64,000 nt of DNA from Oxytricha trifallax (taxonomy: Eukaryota; Ciliophora; Spirotrichea; Sporadotrichida; Oxytrichidae), in NCBI GenBank assembly GCA_000711775.1, contig ARYC01000622.1, forward strand, positions 1 through 64,000, in the 5' to 3' direction. Positions 11,421 to 22,665 of this stretch are shown piece after piece (position 1 is the first letter of the stretch; each line of letters opens with the position of its first letter). A program made the position numbers and the translations under genes. The notes under the pieces are model-generated. The model saw nothing but the letters and a program-made list of their open reading frames with translations. It did not search any database and was not told the origin of the DNA.

Positions 11421-12088
11421 ATAGAATGAACGTCTCAAACTAAATTATTCTAAGAAACAATCACCTATTAAACAACAAAGCCATAATAAGAATACAAAGC
11501 TTACTTATCATTCATCTTTATTTTCATGTTTAAAGATATTTACAAAATTCATCTATCTTTTCCTATAGAGTAATATAGTATTTAGTATTAACTGTAATTT
11601 AAATGATTTCACCAAAATTAACGTTAAATTAAAAGTGATTAATTAATTATTGCGGATATTCTATATTCCTTATTGATTATTTAATACAAATTTATTGAAA
11701 TATTAATTCTTAAAAATTTTATTGTTATATCTTAATAAAAAGATTTTTAAAGCTATTTAATTTTTAAAAATTCAAATTCTAAAAATAAAACTCTTTTTTA
11801 TAATTTAATGTTATTCATGATTTTAATAATAAATTAAATTTGAATAAATCTATTTAAGTATTTTTATAATTGTAATTTTCATATGAATTAACTGTTCATA
11901 GAAATTTCAAAAATTGATGCCTAAAATTGTTATAAATAATTTAAATTATAAACATGAAAAATTAGCTGTTCCTAAATTACAATAAGTGGTCAGATGACAT
12001 TCGAAGAAACTTCGAAATATTACCTGATCTAATCTATAATTAAGATAATTTGACAATTAAGTTTGAGGTTTCACTCGTATCTTTTCAT
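11421..12088. other. AT-rich intergenic DNA
   Basis: This lies between the convergent ends of two genes (TGA at 11420 on + and at 12089 on -). It is about 80% AT with no open frame of coding character and no repeat seen. It probably includes two macronuclear chromosome ends (telomere addition sites), which cannot be placed from germline sequence alone. Confidence 0.5.
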
Positions 12089-12613
12089 TCATGGAAGAAT
12101 GCTATCAGTAAGCTCTTGTGCAACAATTTGATCGTTGTTAGAATCAATAACTGCATCAGTTGACTCATCAGTGTTTGTTGAAGGTGCAGCTGGTGGGTTT
12201 TCAACATTAACAATAATTGAAAATGTGGCTTTGTTCTCTCTATTCTTAGTTAAGCCTAAGGATTTAATAAGTGTGCTTGTGAATTTGAGAGTGAAAGATA
12301 CTTCGCAAGAACCTTCACTTGTGGCTATCAATTTAGCTTTGTTCTTTTTAGAGGGAACTTTGAGGCTCTGTCTGCTCAAAGCGGAAAGTCCAAAGATCTT
12401 GCTTTGAGAACTGCCTTCAATTTAAATTGAGTCACAGGTAGTCTCAACTAAGGTGTCAGATGATAGAGTGTTCATCAAAAGTTCCAATGAATCACCAACT
12501 ACAAGGGTCTAGGGGTAGAGATCAAAATCCTTGAGATTAGTTAAATCTAGCTGAGATTATGTGGCTGAGAGGGCAGCAGTTGAAAATAGCACAGTCAATA
12601 TATAAAATGCTTC
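12089..12613 (-). CDS. Secreted or membrane-exported protein, 5' end missing
   Basis: The - strand frame is open for about 174 codons from 12613 to the TGA at 12089-12091. At its start it shows a hydrophobic signal-peptide-like stretch (FYILTVLFSTAALSA) with a plausible cleavage just before TQSQLD. The mature part is Ser/Thr-rich and hydrophilic, with blocks GSCEVSFTLKFTSTL and FSIIVNVENPPAAP, then an acidic tail ending TDSILP. No in-frame ATG precedes the signal region; the frame runs into TBE sequence at 12614-12617. So the start codon sits in another MDS, presumably on the far side of the transposons. The family is not recognised. TAA/TAG codons occur as Gln. Confidence 0.75.
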
Positions 12614-12616
12614 ATT

Positions 12617-13980
12617 AAAAACCCCAAAACCCTAACATGATGTTTTAGTTATTTGATATGAATGGTATAGTTGAATTTATTGGGAAAATTTGACAAAAAG
12701 TAGGTTTTATTTTATTTTACAAAATATTTATTTACTTATATCTAACGAGTTTATTGATTTGTTTTTTTATATATCTTGGATGCTGCTCATTTAATTGACT
12801 AAGAATTTACTCTAATGATACCTAGAATAGTGAAATGCTCTTAAAATTTCATCTTACCTAATACCTAATTCTTTGCATACGTCTTCATGCTTTATAAATT
12901 AAGAATCTAAACTATATATTATTTTCATGCTAAGTTGCAAAGTAATACATTCTTTCTAAGATAACAGTAACTGTCTTAAATACCACAAAATTTAGTTAAT
13001 TAGTCCACTTCTCACTAATTGAAAAGAACCAGTAATCTCAAGAGCTTTTGCTAATTTACAAAATATTTTCTTAAGGATCTATTTAATCTTAAACTACAAC
13101 TTTTATTGGAAAGAAGTCAAAATTGACATTTTGGATCTTCAAATCTCTATTAAATATCAAAATTCATACAACTTGGTATCATTTATTGTAACTATCCAAC
13201 ACCATAAACGGATTTTATACTTAAGCTTACCGTCATATTTCGATTCATATTTTATTTCTATTGTTAGCTTTATAAACCTCTGTAATTAAAACAACCATAT
13301 TAAAGTTTGCACTGCACAATAATTGTCAATTTTGAGGTGTCAGAAATCATATTCCTAATTAATTAATAACTATAAATCTTCTAATTTATTCTTAATAATT
13401 TTAAGTTTTGTACTAACTAAGTATAAAATCGGGTTGGTACTGGTGCCAATCCACCAGTTCAGTTTTTAACCATTTTAGAACTTTTACAATAAAGCCTTTT
13501 TGGTAAATTAAATTGGTACATATTGAATTTAAACAAATTTAGTACTAATTTTAATGGAACTAAATTGATAAAAATAGAGCTCCGTCTCTGCAGTTTGTTA
13601 CAGCTTCTGCCAGATTTCTCAACGTATCTTTACTAGGTTGACCTCCTATAAGATGGCCATATTTAATACTAATATTTTAAGCAGTAGGATCCAGAACTCT
13701 ATATATTAAATTTGAAATTTAATAATTGGAAGAAGAACAAAGATGGATTCTATAAGTACATCAAAATAGAGAGTTGAAGCTAAAGAAATTATCTCAAGAT
13801 CGATATATCAGCGAAAAAAATAAAAATAAACAAAGAGACAAGTTTCTATATTCTTCAAACATTGGAAATTACCAAATATCATTCTTTAAAATTTATACTT
13901 TTAAAGATAGCCTTCAAGAACTATGAGATTAAGTTGAAAGAATACCAAACGACACAGGGATTTCAGGCTCTAACCTTAAT
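12617..13980. mobile_element. Decayed TBE fragment (TBE-b)
   Basis: It starts with a telomere-like AAAACCCCAAAACCC (12618-12632) and a subterminal region resembling the TBE end at 13981, but diverged. The 57-kDa gene region is reduced to about 800 bp of unrecognisable sequence. From about 13430 the central intergenic region is recognisable (GGTACTGGTGCCAAT, the AGGTTGACCTCC box at 13635-13646), followed by the start of the 22-kDa gene. It is broken at 13980 by insertion of the next TBE, and its right part is not clearly found beyond 18092. Confidence 0.8.
13743..13980 (+). pseudogene. 22-kDa TBE gene remnant, interrupted
   Basis: This aligns with the 22-kDa gene start at 16129 (ATGGATTCTATAAG...), including the block equivalent to AFKN..IKL and IPNYPEISV, but with many indels and substitutions. 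It ends where TBE-c begins. It is non-functional. Confidence 0.75.
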
Positions 13981-14119
13981 CAAAACCCCAAAACCCTTTA
14001 GTGAGATTTATAAGTGCTTTGATTCGTAGGGTATAGTTGAGGTCTTATTGGAGTTAGTAGATAAAACGCATGTTTTATATGAATTTAATGAATATTTAAT
14101 GAGTATAACTGTACGTAAT

Positions 14120-15565
14120 TCAAACAATTTTATCTGCTTATCTTTGTGATACCTCTTGAATTTAGCAGTCTGTAGTTGTTCCAGTAGATAATCCAATGAT
14201 TACCGTGGATATGCTGGAGCATTTACGATGACCATCTCAACTATCTTCTTAATTTCATTACATATTTCATCTTGCTTAATATGTTTAGCAGCCAAACTTA
14301 TTGATTATTTCTCATGTTTTCTTCCAAAAAATGACATACTTTCCATATCGCACTCTAAGATAATTGCAGCTACCGCCCAAACATCCCATAACACAGAGCC
14401 ATTAGTCCATTTCTCTCTTATAGGGAAGTATCCTGGAGTGCCTAAAACCTTAGCTAAAGTCACTATCTCTTGTCTTATTGCTCTGTTGAAATCTATGACT
14501 ACTACTTCTAAAGGGCAGAGATTTAACATTACATTTTCTGGCTTCAAATCTCTATGAACATACCCTAGATCATGGAGCTCTTTCACACCCTTAGTCATAT
14601 CTGTGAGTATCTCATTCAAATCATCAGGATATCTATTATGGCAGAGATAATCTCTTAGAGTCATTTCAAACTTCTTGAGTCTCAAAGCAATAAAACCATG
14701 ACCAAGTATAACTCCGTCGAGCTTAGCTAAGTTCTTGCATTATCTTTTCTAAGCCTCTCTCAGTACTATGTATTAATTTGCAAACTCATTTTAATATTAC
14801 TCGTTCTTAATGAGATACTTGAATGGATATACCTTGTAAGCAAATTCATCAACAACTAAAAGTTTTACCTTGTCAGGTACGTCAATATTCAAATAGTTCT
14901 CAATACAGCTGCTTATGTCGACAGCATTTAATGCAGGTATATACATTGCTCTCTCTTATAAGCATGCAACATACATACCATTTGCTGGTTGATTCATTGA
15001 CTCAAACCGATTCTATCTCTTAAGTCTCTCCTACTGCTCTATTTGTGAATCAAGAGAGTTATTTTTTTTTAGCAGGTACAAGCTTTTAAGTTTCCTCATC
15101 TTTAATCAGAAATTCGCTTAAATGATGCTTTTGCATATGCCTCTTTACTTTAGCTGAGTGAGTATAAGACTTCATGCAGGTAGTCCACTAATATCTACCA
15201 TCTACTTTATCATGCTTGAAGTAGATCTTAGCTCTACCAGAGTGTACCTCTTTGATGTGTCTCTTCAAACTAGACTCAGTTGAGAAGAAATATTAGCAGT
15301 CTTCACATTAAAATGTTTTAATTTTTTCTATTGGTTGCTGTTCCATATCTTCCTCAACCAATTCAACTTATGTTTAAACTCCCATCTCAGCACTCTACTT
15401 CTTGTTTTAAACTTAAATTTTAAAGACCTCAGCTTCAAACTCTAGAGCTCTTAGCTCTACCTCCTTTTCAATATAAATTACTTCTGGTTACTTGGAGGAG
15501 CTAAAGTTGAGCAATGATTAACCTGTTCCAAGAGAAACTGCCTTACGATTTAAGTTAGCCGCCAT
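14120..15565 (-). pseudogene. TBE 57-kDa zinc-finger/kinase gene with frameshifts
   Basis: The start is MAANLNRKAVSLG at 15565. The N-terminal third contains two C2H2-type fingers (C-x2-C-x12-H-x4-H). In this copy the first Cys of the second finger is Trp (TGG for TGC). The kinase-like part has LGYVHRDLKPEN, VVIDFNRA and GTPGYFPIREKW. DFN replaces DFG. A frame disruption lies at about 15045-15075, by an A/T run. A lost T near 14125 removes the normal TGA (14120-14122), so the frame runs on to 14008. Otherwise the kinase half is open. In TBEs this protein has no established biochemical role; the fingers suggest DNA binding. Confidence 0.85.
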
Positions 15566-16128
15566 GATTAAATTCAAATTTAAATTTCTATTATTAATAA
15601 GTAAAAACCTCACTGGCTATACTAACTTTGTATAGGAGCTGGCACTGCAACAACAATGGTTGATCTTAGGTGTTAGACATCATATTTATACTTAGTTTAT
15701 AACTATAAATTTTCTAATTTTATGCTTAATATTTTTATTTTGGTACCAACTGAGAATAAATTCAGGTTGGTACTGGTACCAATTAGGTTTGAACCATTTT
15801 GGAACTTTTCCATTAAAACCTCATTAGTTAAAAACTAGGTACTAATTAAGTTTTGGTACTATTAAATTGGTACCAATTAAATTTAATCGAATTTAGTACC
15901 GGTACTAATCAAATTTAAACAAATTTAGTCCTAATTTAATGGAACTAAATTGATAAAAATGGAGCTCCATCTCTGAAGTTTGTTACAGCTTCTGCCAGCT
16001 TTCTCCACGTATCCTTACCAGGTTGACCTCCTATAAGATGCCCATATTTAATACTAAGATCTTTAACACTAGGATCCAGAACTCTATATATTAAAATTTG
16101 AAATTCAATAACAAGGGAAAGAACAAGG
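15566..16128. promoter_or_regulatory. TBE central divergent promoter region
   Basis: This is the non-coding gap between the divergent 57-kDa and 22-kDa start codons. It is packed with GGTACCAATTAA-like and AGTACTAATTAA-like repeats (15738-15930). These are followed by a conserved block with AGGTTGACCTCC at 16020-16031, about 100 bp before the 22-kDa ATG. The same box sits at the same place in every TBE here. It is likely the shared promoter, or a protein-binding site. Confidence 0.55.
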
Positions 16129-16920
16129 ATGGAATCTATAAGTACTGCAATGAAGAGGGTTGAAGCTTAAGAAATGATCTTAAGATTTAGAAGCAAGGAA
16201 GATCTCTATCGCTACCTCACTTAGCATGGCAAGCATGTGACATATACTTAATCATATACTATAGTGAGTTTATTCCTTCCAACGATGGAAGGTACCAAAA
16301 TTTCATTCTTAAAAGCTATACTCTGCGATGAGAAGAAAGCCTTCAAAAACAGTGATATAAAGTTGATAGATATACCAAACTACCCAGAGATTTCAGTCAC
16401 TAATCTCTACGAGGATGCGATGAAAGAAGAAGAGTTGGTAGTTTATCTTCCTACCAAGAAACAACTCTCTAACAAGCTTCCAGAAAGGAGCTTCTTCTTT
16501 GGAGTTCTTGGCACTTTAAGAGAAGAGTTATCTAAGAGAGATCATTGAAGAAGCTCACAAAAAACGCTACTCTATTTCTCCTGAAGATTAAAAGAAGCAA
16601 GGCATACTAATAAGCGAGACCTGGCTCGCTGAGCTTAAGAAGCATCCATTCCTCTCTCGTAAGCTTTGATTCATAACTTTGTAGGGAAACCTGGAACTGG
16701 TATATTCCTAATGAAAGAGCATGCGAAGGTTCACAGAGAGAGAAAGTCATAGACTATTTATGAAGTGAGCAAGAGACTTTATAAAGATGTCTAAAAGCCA
16801 GAAGAAATGAACATAGATGCAGGAGCTGGCACAAAGAGAAGAAAAATGGGTCCAAGCAAGCCATAAGAAGAGGAGAAGAAAGAGAAGCCAAACCCCTTTA
16901 TGGGCCAATTTAATATGTGA
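16129..16920 (+). pseudogene. TBE 22-kDa gene, one frameshift
   Basis: It starts MESISTAMKRVEAQEMI and contains FLPTMEGTKISFLKA, IPNYPEISVTNLYEDAM and LSNKLPERSFFFGVLG. It then has a basic C-terminal tail ending in TGA at 16918-16920. An extra T near 16530 shifts the frame to a premature TGA at 16546-16548. Intron 1 is 16229-16264 (36 nt; its donor is GC, where the other copies have GT) and intron 2 is 16659-16684 (26 nt). The function of this TBE protein is unknown and no enzyme motif is visible. It converges on the transposase gene with a 6-bp gap. Confidence 0.85.
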
Positions 16921-16926
16921 ATATAT

Positions 16927-17990
16927 TCATTCGTATAAATCTAAAACTTATTTATAAACATTCATTCTTCCTTCTCTCGCACAAACTGTTGTCTTATCTA
17001 CGCTTACTCTCTTACAGCTGCTTTGAATCAATCTACTGTATCGATAGGCAAGTCATGCATAAGATGATACAGCAGCAGCTTCTTGTAGTGAGTCTTGATT
17101 TAACTCCAGTAGAATTCTATTCCATTAAATTAAGGACTATAAGGAACGTTATAAACAGGAGTTATGTTTAGGTCTTCATAAGCTTTCTTAGACTCCTTAG
17201 TCTTATGAACTGAAAGGTTATCAACAAACAGGATGATCTCTTGGTTGCTATACTTCTCTCTGAGCTTATGTAGGAACTCTATATACTACTCTCGCTTAAT
17301 AGAGCGAGGGTGAATCACATAACTCTCTAAGCCTGAATCTTCACTTATACTAGCTAAAATTGCATGGGTAACTACCTTCACTTTTTAGTCATAAACTTCT
17401 ATATTATCATACTTCTTATACCTAGACTTATTAATAAAAGTGTTGAAAGTAAACACAGCTTCATCTGCATGTATGAACTTGATGTTATTATCAATAGCTC
17501 TCTGCATTTAATCATATATATAGTTTAAATTATTACTATAAAATGGCACTGTAAAATCAATCACTCTCTTCACTCTGTTGACAGTCTTGAAAGTAATACC
17601 ATTTCTTCTATAAATGTTGGCTATAGTCTAAGGAGAGATGCGCATATCAGGAAACTTGCGATGAAACATTACAGCTCGCTAGTCTAGAGGAAAGTGTGCC
17701 CAATACTTTAAAGTCTTAGAGTCACAGAGGTATTCAATATGATGCTGTGAGAACTTTTATTTTCTAGCAGGATGCTTTCAAGTACCAGAATTAAAATGCT
17801 AAACAGCTAACATGCAGTGATATCTAACAGTAGAGGCACTCTTGTGTAAGAGCTTTGCAATAGCTGCATAATTCAATACTGGTTTGACTTAATCTATATT
17901 AATACTCGTACCATACCTAAGCTGAAGCAGTAAATCTAAATATTTCTCATCATAAATCGACCCTAAATTTCGCTAATTTCTATTTCTCAT
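16927..17990 (-). pseudogene. TBE 42-kDa DDE transposase, late frameshift
   Basis: It is a Tc1/mariner-type transposase. The start MRNRN is at 17990 and the stop at 16927-16929. The catalytic triad is visible: Asp in FIHADEAVF, Asp in LFVDNLSVH, Glu in NGIEFYW. An N-terminal helix-turn-helix-like region precedes it. After the last acidic residue, a C-terminal base change and loss (GACTTAATTC to GATTGATTC near 17028) creates TGA and a frameshift. The catalytic core is otherwise open, with TAA/TAG as Gln. Such transposases cut the element ends and, in Oxytricha, are known to take part in programmed germline DNA removal. Confidence 0.88.
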
Positions 17991-18092
17991 TTTGTAAATA
18001 GGCCTAATTTCTCTACTAACCCCAATAAGACCCCAACTATACCCTACAAATCAAAGCACTTATAAACCTCATTAAGGGGTTTTGGGGTTTTG

Positions 18093-19269
18093 ACTCTAGC
18101 ATGGGTAGTTCCTCTAAAACTATAGTTGAAACTTTAATTTCAAACATAATTCTGGCATGAATAATTTTACCAATTATAGACACTGGTGAGTAATTGACGT
18201 CAGTGCCTTAAATTTATATGTGTAAAATACATTATTTAACAAATAAATTAAAAAGTGAATAAATTAATTTTTAGATTAGTAAGAAAGTAATTCGATAAAT
18301 ATAAAAAATTTTAAAATAAAACAATTTAAATATAAAATATAAATTATAAATATGGCTCAAGTAGTAATAATGCAATATACATATATATATCCCTTGTGCC
18401 CATTTAAATTATAATTAAATATAAATCAAATGAATTTATTAAAAATAATTAAAATAATGTTTTTAAATGATTTATTTATAGTATTAATGTATTTTAAGAA
18501 TTTATATATTCACGATGCTTTTGCTATTTTGACCCTATAAAAGTCATATGGACTACAACTATATCCAAAACGAATAAACGATTTATAAAAGGAGACAAAA
18601 AGTAAAAAATATAATAAAAAGACATCATAATTATTAAAAATCAATGAAAAAATGTTATAGCATTGATACTAAAACTACCTAAAATTATTAGAATAAATTT
18701 GTCGCCTGACAATTGTTAAAATGGTTAAATGGATGAATTTTAAATTTTGCTAAAAAATAAATATTAGAAATAGAATATACAATAATAGACAAAGCCAAGT
18801 ACAACTTACTTGGATATTATGAATTCATTCTGTATTTAAGATAATATGTGAGTAAAGGATACTTCATTTTAACATAAAAGTATATTGATTTTAGTTTTTA
18901 ATTTATTGATTAAATTTTATACTAAATTATTCTAATCTAACGATAAAAATTTAAAGATTAAGCTACTAATAAAATAACTATAACAACCTATTTATTTAAT
19001 ATATTATATCAAATATGTTAAATATTTTGACAAAATTTACTATAACTTACTCAATGCATTTATAGACTTATTAATGAGTTAATTTTAGATTACTAACTTT
19101 AATCTAACAAAACGAAATAACCTAAAAATTAAAAAATTATACAATTTTAATATCACAATATGTTGGTCAAACTAAAGTTATTTCTTAGATTTAATTAAAA
19201 TTATCATTTTCATATTTAATTTCACTATATTAATTAATATAGTCGCATATTTTTTTGAAAATCTTACCA
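18093..19269. other. AT-rich germline DNA, no gene seen
   Basis: It is about 80% AT. The first about 60 bp may be a remnant of the older TBE 22-kDa gene, but the match is weak. No coding-like frame, repeat or RNA gene is recognised. Confidence 0.4.
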
Positions 19270-19712
19270 ATTACTTATGTTTTAAACCTCAAATAAATCT
19301 ATCCAGTCATTCTTGATTTTCTTGTTTTCTTTTATCCTCTGACCAATCAAATAATCCGAGATATTCGTAAGAGAACTAAATGATAAAAATAGCAATCCCA
19401 TAAAATCATAAATGAGCAATTGCAGTGATCTTACCTCTGGTCGTAAGTTCTTGAACCAATGCTACATTAGTGCAAGAATTTATGTCTTAACTACCTCTTT
19501 CAATGGTATTAATATATCTAGTTGAATAGTATTGCTTCAAACTGTTCTTGATAAATGGCTTAGTGCTTTTATTTAATGAACTAATGAACTATTCAATGTA
19601 AATTAAACTTAAATTAAATTAATATAATTTCTATAATTTATTTTATCAATAATTTGTGCTTCATTATTATCCTCAAAATCTTTATAGAAACTAATAGAGT
19701 AGATGTTTTAAT
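19270..19712 (-). CDS. MDS-like coding island, minus strand (partial gene)
   Basis: Reading the - strand from 19712, three segments have protein-like composition: IYSISFYKDFEDNNEAQIID (19712-19640), then STKPFIKNSLKQYYSTRYIN through VALVQELTTR (19583-19432), then, after a GTAAG-like site, SFSSLTNISDYLIGQRIKEN to about 19270. All use TAA/TAG as Gln and are richer in GC than their surroundings. They are probably MDSs of one gene whose other parts lie elsewhere. The family is unrecognised. Confidence 0.45.
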
Positions 19713-19959
19713 AAAGTATGGCAAAAAACACTTAAATTATATCAAAGATTATTTAACTCCCTTTCTCGCATCATTATTTTAACAAGTCTATTAGTGAAGA
19801 AAGTTACAGATTTACAATCAAGATACAAAATTTTATTTTAAATTTAAGCATTAAAAAATGGAAAAAGTATCTAGCATTAAACTAACGAATAAGAATGAAG
19901 AACATAATTTATCATATAGCTATACAATTCAGTAGAAAAGAAGCAACAGAAAAGATTCA

Positions 19960-20180
19960 ATATTTAAGTGAAATAAGCTGAAATTAATTAATAATTAGCA
20001 AAAATGTAAAAGATCTGCCGTAGATGCAGAATGTTTATTCACATAAATTTAAGTTACATTAAAAAATATCTGAAAAACAGAGACTTCATTGAACAGCTAC
20101 AAAATAGGTTATAATTTTAAAGATAGAAAGATAGAAGATTTTACTGAGAAAATTTCAAAGATGATGAAATGTTTTTGAGA
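19960..20180 (+). other. Weak coding-like stretch
   Basis: The frames KDLPQMQNVYSHKFKLHQKI (about 20006) and SYKIGYNFKDRKIEDFTEKI (about 20100) are in different phases. It could be part of an MDS, but TGA-free frames of this length also arise by chance in AT-rich DNA. Confidence 0.2.
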
Positions 20181-21384
20181 TATAAATTTTCTATTCCCAT
20201 TAATGCTAAATATTAGCTTATTTTACGAAAATCTTGAATCAATAATAAATAACTGTTTAAAGTATAACTTTTAAGAACAATAAATCTTAATAAACTGTAA
20301 TATCAGTAGAAACTTGGGCACTATTGTAAATTAATCTGAATTTAATCAGTCTTATTTCGTTTGTTTTATCCTATTTCTTTCTTCTTATGTAAAAATTAAG
20401 TTATTTTGACTTATGTATTTACTATTTTATATTATTTGATCTTTCTAAATATTACTTTGATTACTAGACTAAGAAACAGTTGTAATGTATTGATACACTC
20501 GTTCAAACTAAAATAGCCTTTTTTAAATGAAAGAATCGGCATTGATCCATATAGAGTATTGATATTAACTTATTTAGTATATTATAACGCGATTTAAAAT
20601 ATGAAATTAATGTTCGTATATAAGCATACTCTAGTATATATTCGTGATTTACATATTACAGTAATAGAATGATAAATATTTAAATGTATTTGTTATTTTT
20701 TTAAAATAAAAAATGTATTCTTTTTAAATTCCTAATGAGCCATCTAAAATATATTATAAATATAAATTTGGAGTAAATAAGTTAATTTAAATTATAATTG
20801 TTGCAAAATAATTCATTTATTCACAACAAATCATATTATATCTATTGATATATCAATAAACAAATTTTTGAAGTTAAAATTCATCATAAACACCACTTCA
20901 AATGTTACGTTTATTTTAGTAATACCAAATTCGTTTTGCCTATTTAAGTATTAGATTTTTTCATTAAACTCATAAATGAAAACCGAAATACTGATTTATG
21001 AATAATATTGTTTATATAAATCAAAATTGCCATAATATTAATTACATAAACAAGAAGTTCAAATAGCGTTATACAAAATCTTTAATATTAATATTGATAA
21101 AATGCGTAAAATATAGGTCAATTAGCAAAACTATAATACAGAGAAAAGATTTATTCATTTATAACAGCCATGAATTTTAAATTTATAATTAAAATCTAAG
21201 GAACAGCAGTATTTAAAATAATGCACGTTTAGTTTATATAAATTATGGGAGTTTCGCAATTAGTCTTACGAATAAAGCACTCTTTATCTACTCTCAAAAT
21301 TTTGCTCACTAAATATATGGGCTCATAGTTTAGTTTAGTTGATTCATTTCACTCATGTAGTTTGGATAAATAAGAGTTTTATTT

Positions 21385-21670
21385 TGTGTGTTGCTGATGG
21401 CAAACTATCTAATCCCAATTCAAGTAGATATAAATACTGGATGAAAGTGTAAAATGCAAGTCGTAAATTTGTTGTTAGGGACTTTAGCTGACATTCATTT
21501 TATCAAATATTTCAAAGCATACACTCTTATCCAAGCTTAGAAGCTGTAAAGTTCACTTGCCTCATATCACGATTTATAAAAAGATAGGCGGAGATGACGA
21601 CTAAAATGAGATTGATGTAGTTGTATAAATAGCTATGCCTTTTATGTACTTACCATTAGAGTCTTTATGA
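21385..21670 (+). CDS. MDS-like coding island (partial gene)
   Basis: Two + strand frames have clear protein character. The first is DGKLSNPNSSRYKYWMKVQN (from about 21393). The second is KVHLPHITIYKKIGGDDD continuing IDVVVQIAMPFMYLPLESL to the TGA at about 21669. A phase change between them suggests an IES near 21480-21540. The GC content is higher than that of the flanks. The family is unrecognised; the last segment may be a C-terminus. Confidence 0.45.
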
Positions 21671-22074
21671 AAAAGTTCGTTTTACGAGAAAATTGATAAA
21701 TTTTTCATTTACACAAGTTCATTTAAGGCTTTAAAATTATTTGGTATAGCATCCAGGGATTGTTTAATTTAGTCAAAATTTATTTTATTTATCTGTGCTT
21801 CACCATTTTAGGAATACATTTTAAATTCATATTAATAATACTTAAATTACAAAATATCTAATTCGTGACATTTATCATTAAATAAATTTTTCATCAGTAT
21901 TATAGTTTTGTTAAATTTACCTATTTTTTTAACATATTTTATCAATAATGTTATTAATTAATTGATAGATATTAAATTAAAAATATTCTATATTTAGTAG
22001 ATCAAATAGAAGCAATAAAATATCAAAATTAGAGCATATATTTAATTAATGTTGCAATTCTATAGGTCTAATAT

Positions 22075-22220
22075 CTAATAAATAATAGACGATATCAGTT
22101 TGATGGCTTAGAATGAATAACTTGAATAATAAGCCCAATAAAATTAATTGATTTTAATCCATAAATAGCTTACATTGCACTTTGAAGATCCAGAAATATC
22201 TGTTAAATTGGATATAAGTA
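22075..22220 (+). CDS. MDS-like coding island, Gln-rich (partial gene)
   Basis: The frame DISLMAQNEQLEQQAQQNQL then HKQLTLHFEDPEISVKLDIS is open on the + strand, with many TAA/TAG Gln codons. It is followed by AT-rich DNA. It may start at the in-frame ATG (MAQNEQL) at about 22102. Not recognised. Confidence 0.4.
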
Positions 22221-22665
22221 ATTTTTATACTTTATAAATAATCTATTTAAAATATTACAAATTATGTAACAAGAAATATTAGGGGAATAAAATACCTTAA
22301 ATTAAATGATACTTTGACCGTAAATAATAATGATTAAAGAGAAGATAAGATCAAATGATTAGAAAATAAAAATTTTTAAAGGAAATAAATTATAAATCTA
22401 CAAATATTAAATAAATATTGAAAAACATTTTAATATTATTAGTACATTACAATAATCAATTCTGCTTAAACATTTCAGAAATAACGAAATAAAGCTCTAA
22501 TTTTTAGGTTATGAATAAAATATGGAAAAATTAAAAAGAAAATCTTTATTAATAGAAAGTAATTTAAAAAAAGAAGAATATTTTTTTAAGAAATCAAAAA
22601 TTTGAATCATTTTTAAAGAACTTATAAAGAAAATAAAATATTATAAATAATCCATTGCTCTTATT

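Larger units (their letters stand above)
13981..18092. mobile_element. Full-length TBE transposon (TBE-c), 4112 bp
   Basis: It begins CAAAACCCCAAAACCC and ends GGGGTTTTGGGGTTTTG, with inverted terminal repeats of about 80 bp (AGATTTATAAGTGCTTTGAT... / inverse). The flanks are AAT on the left and ACT on the right; both fit ANT but they do not match, so one flank has mutated or recombined. The order is: 57-kDa gene (-), central repeat region, 22-kDa gene (+), transposase (-). It is inserted into the 22-kDa gene of an older TBE. Confidence 0.95.

Noticed and set aside
12135-12407. 90-codon frame on the + strand
   Set aside because: Antisense of the signal-peptide gene on the minus strand, which has the better protein character and a proper TGA stop.
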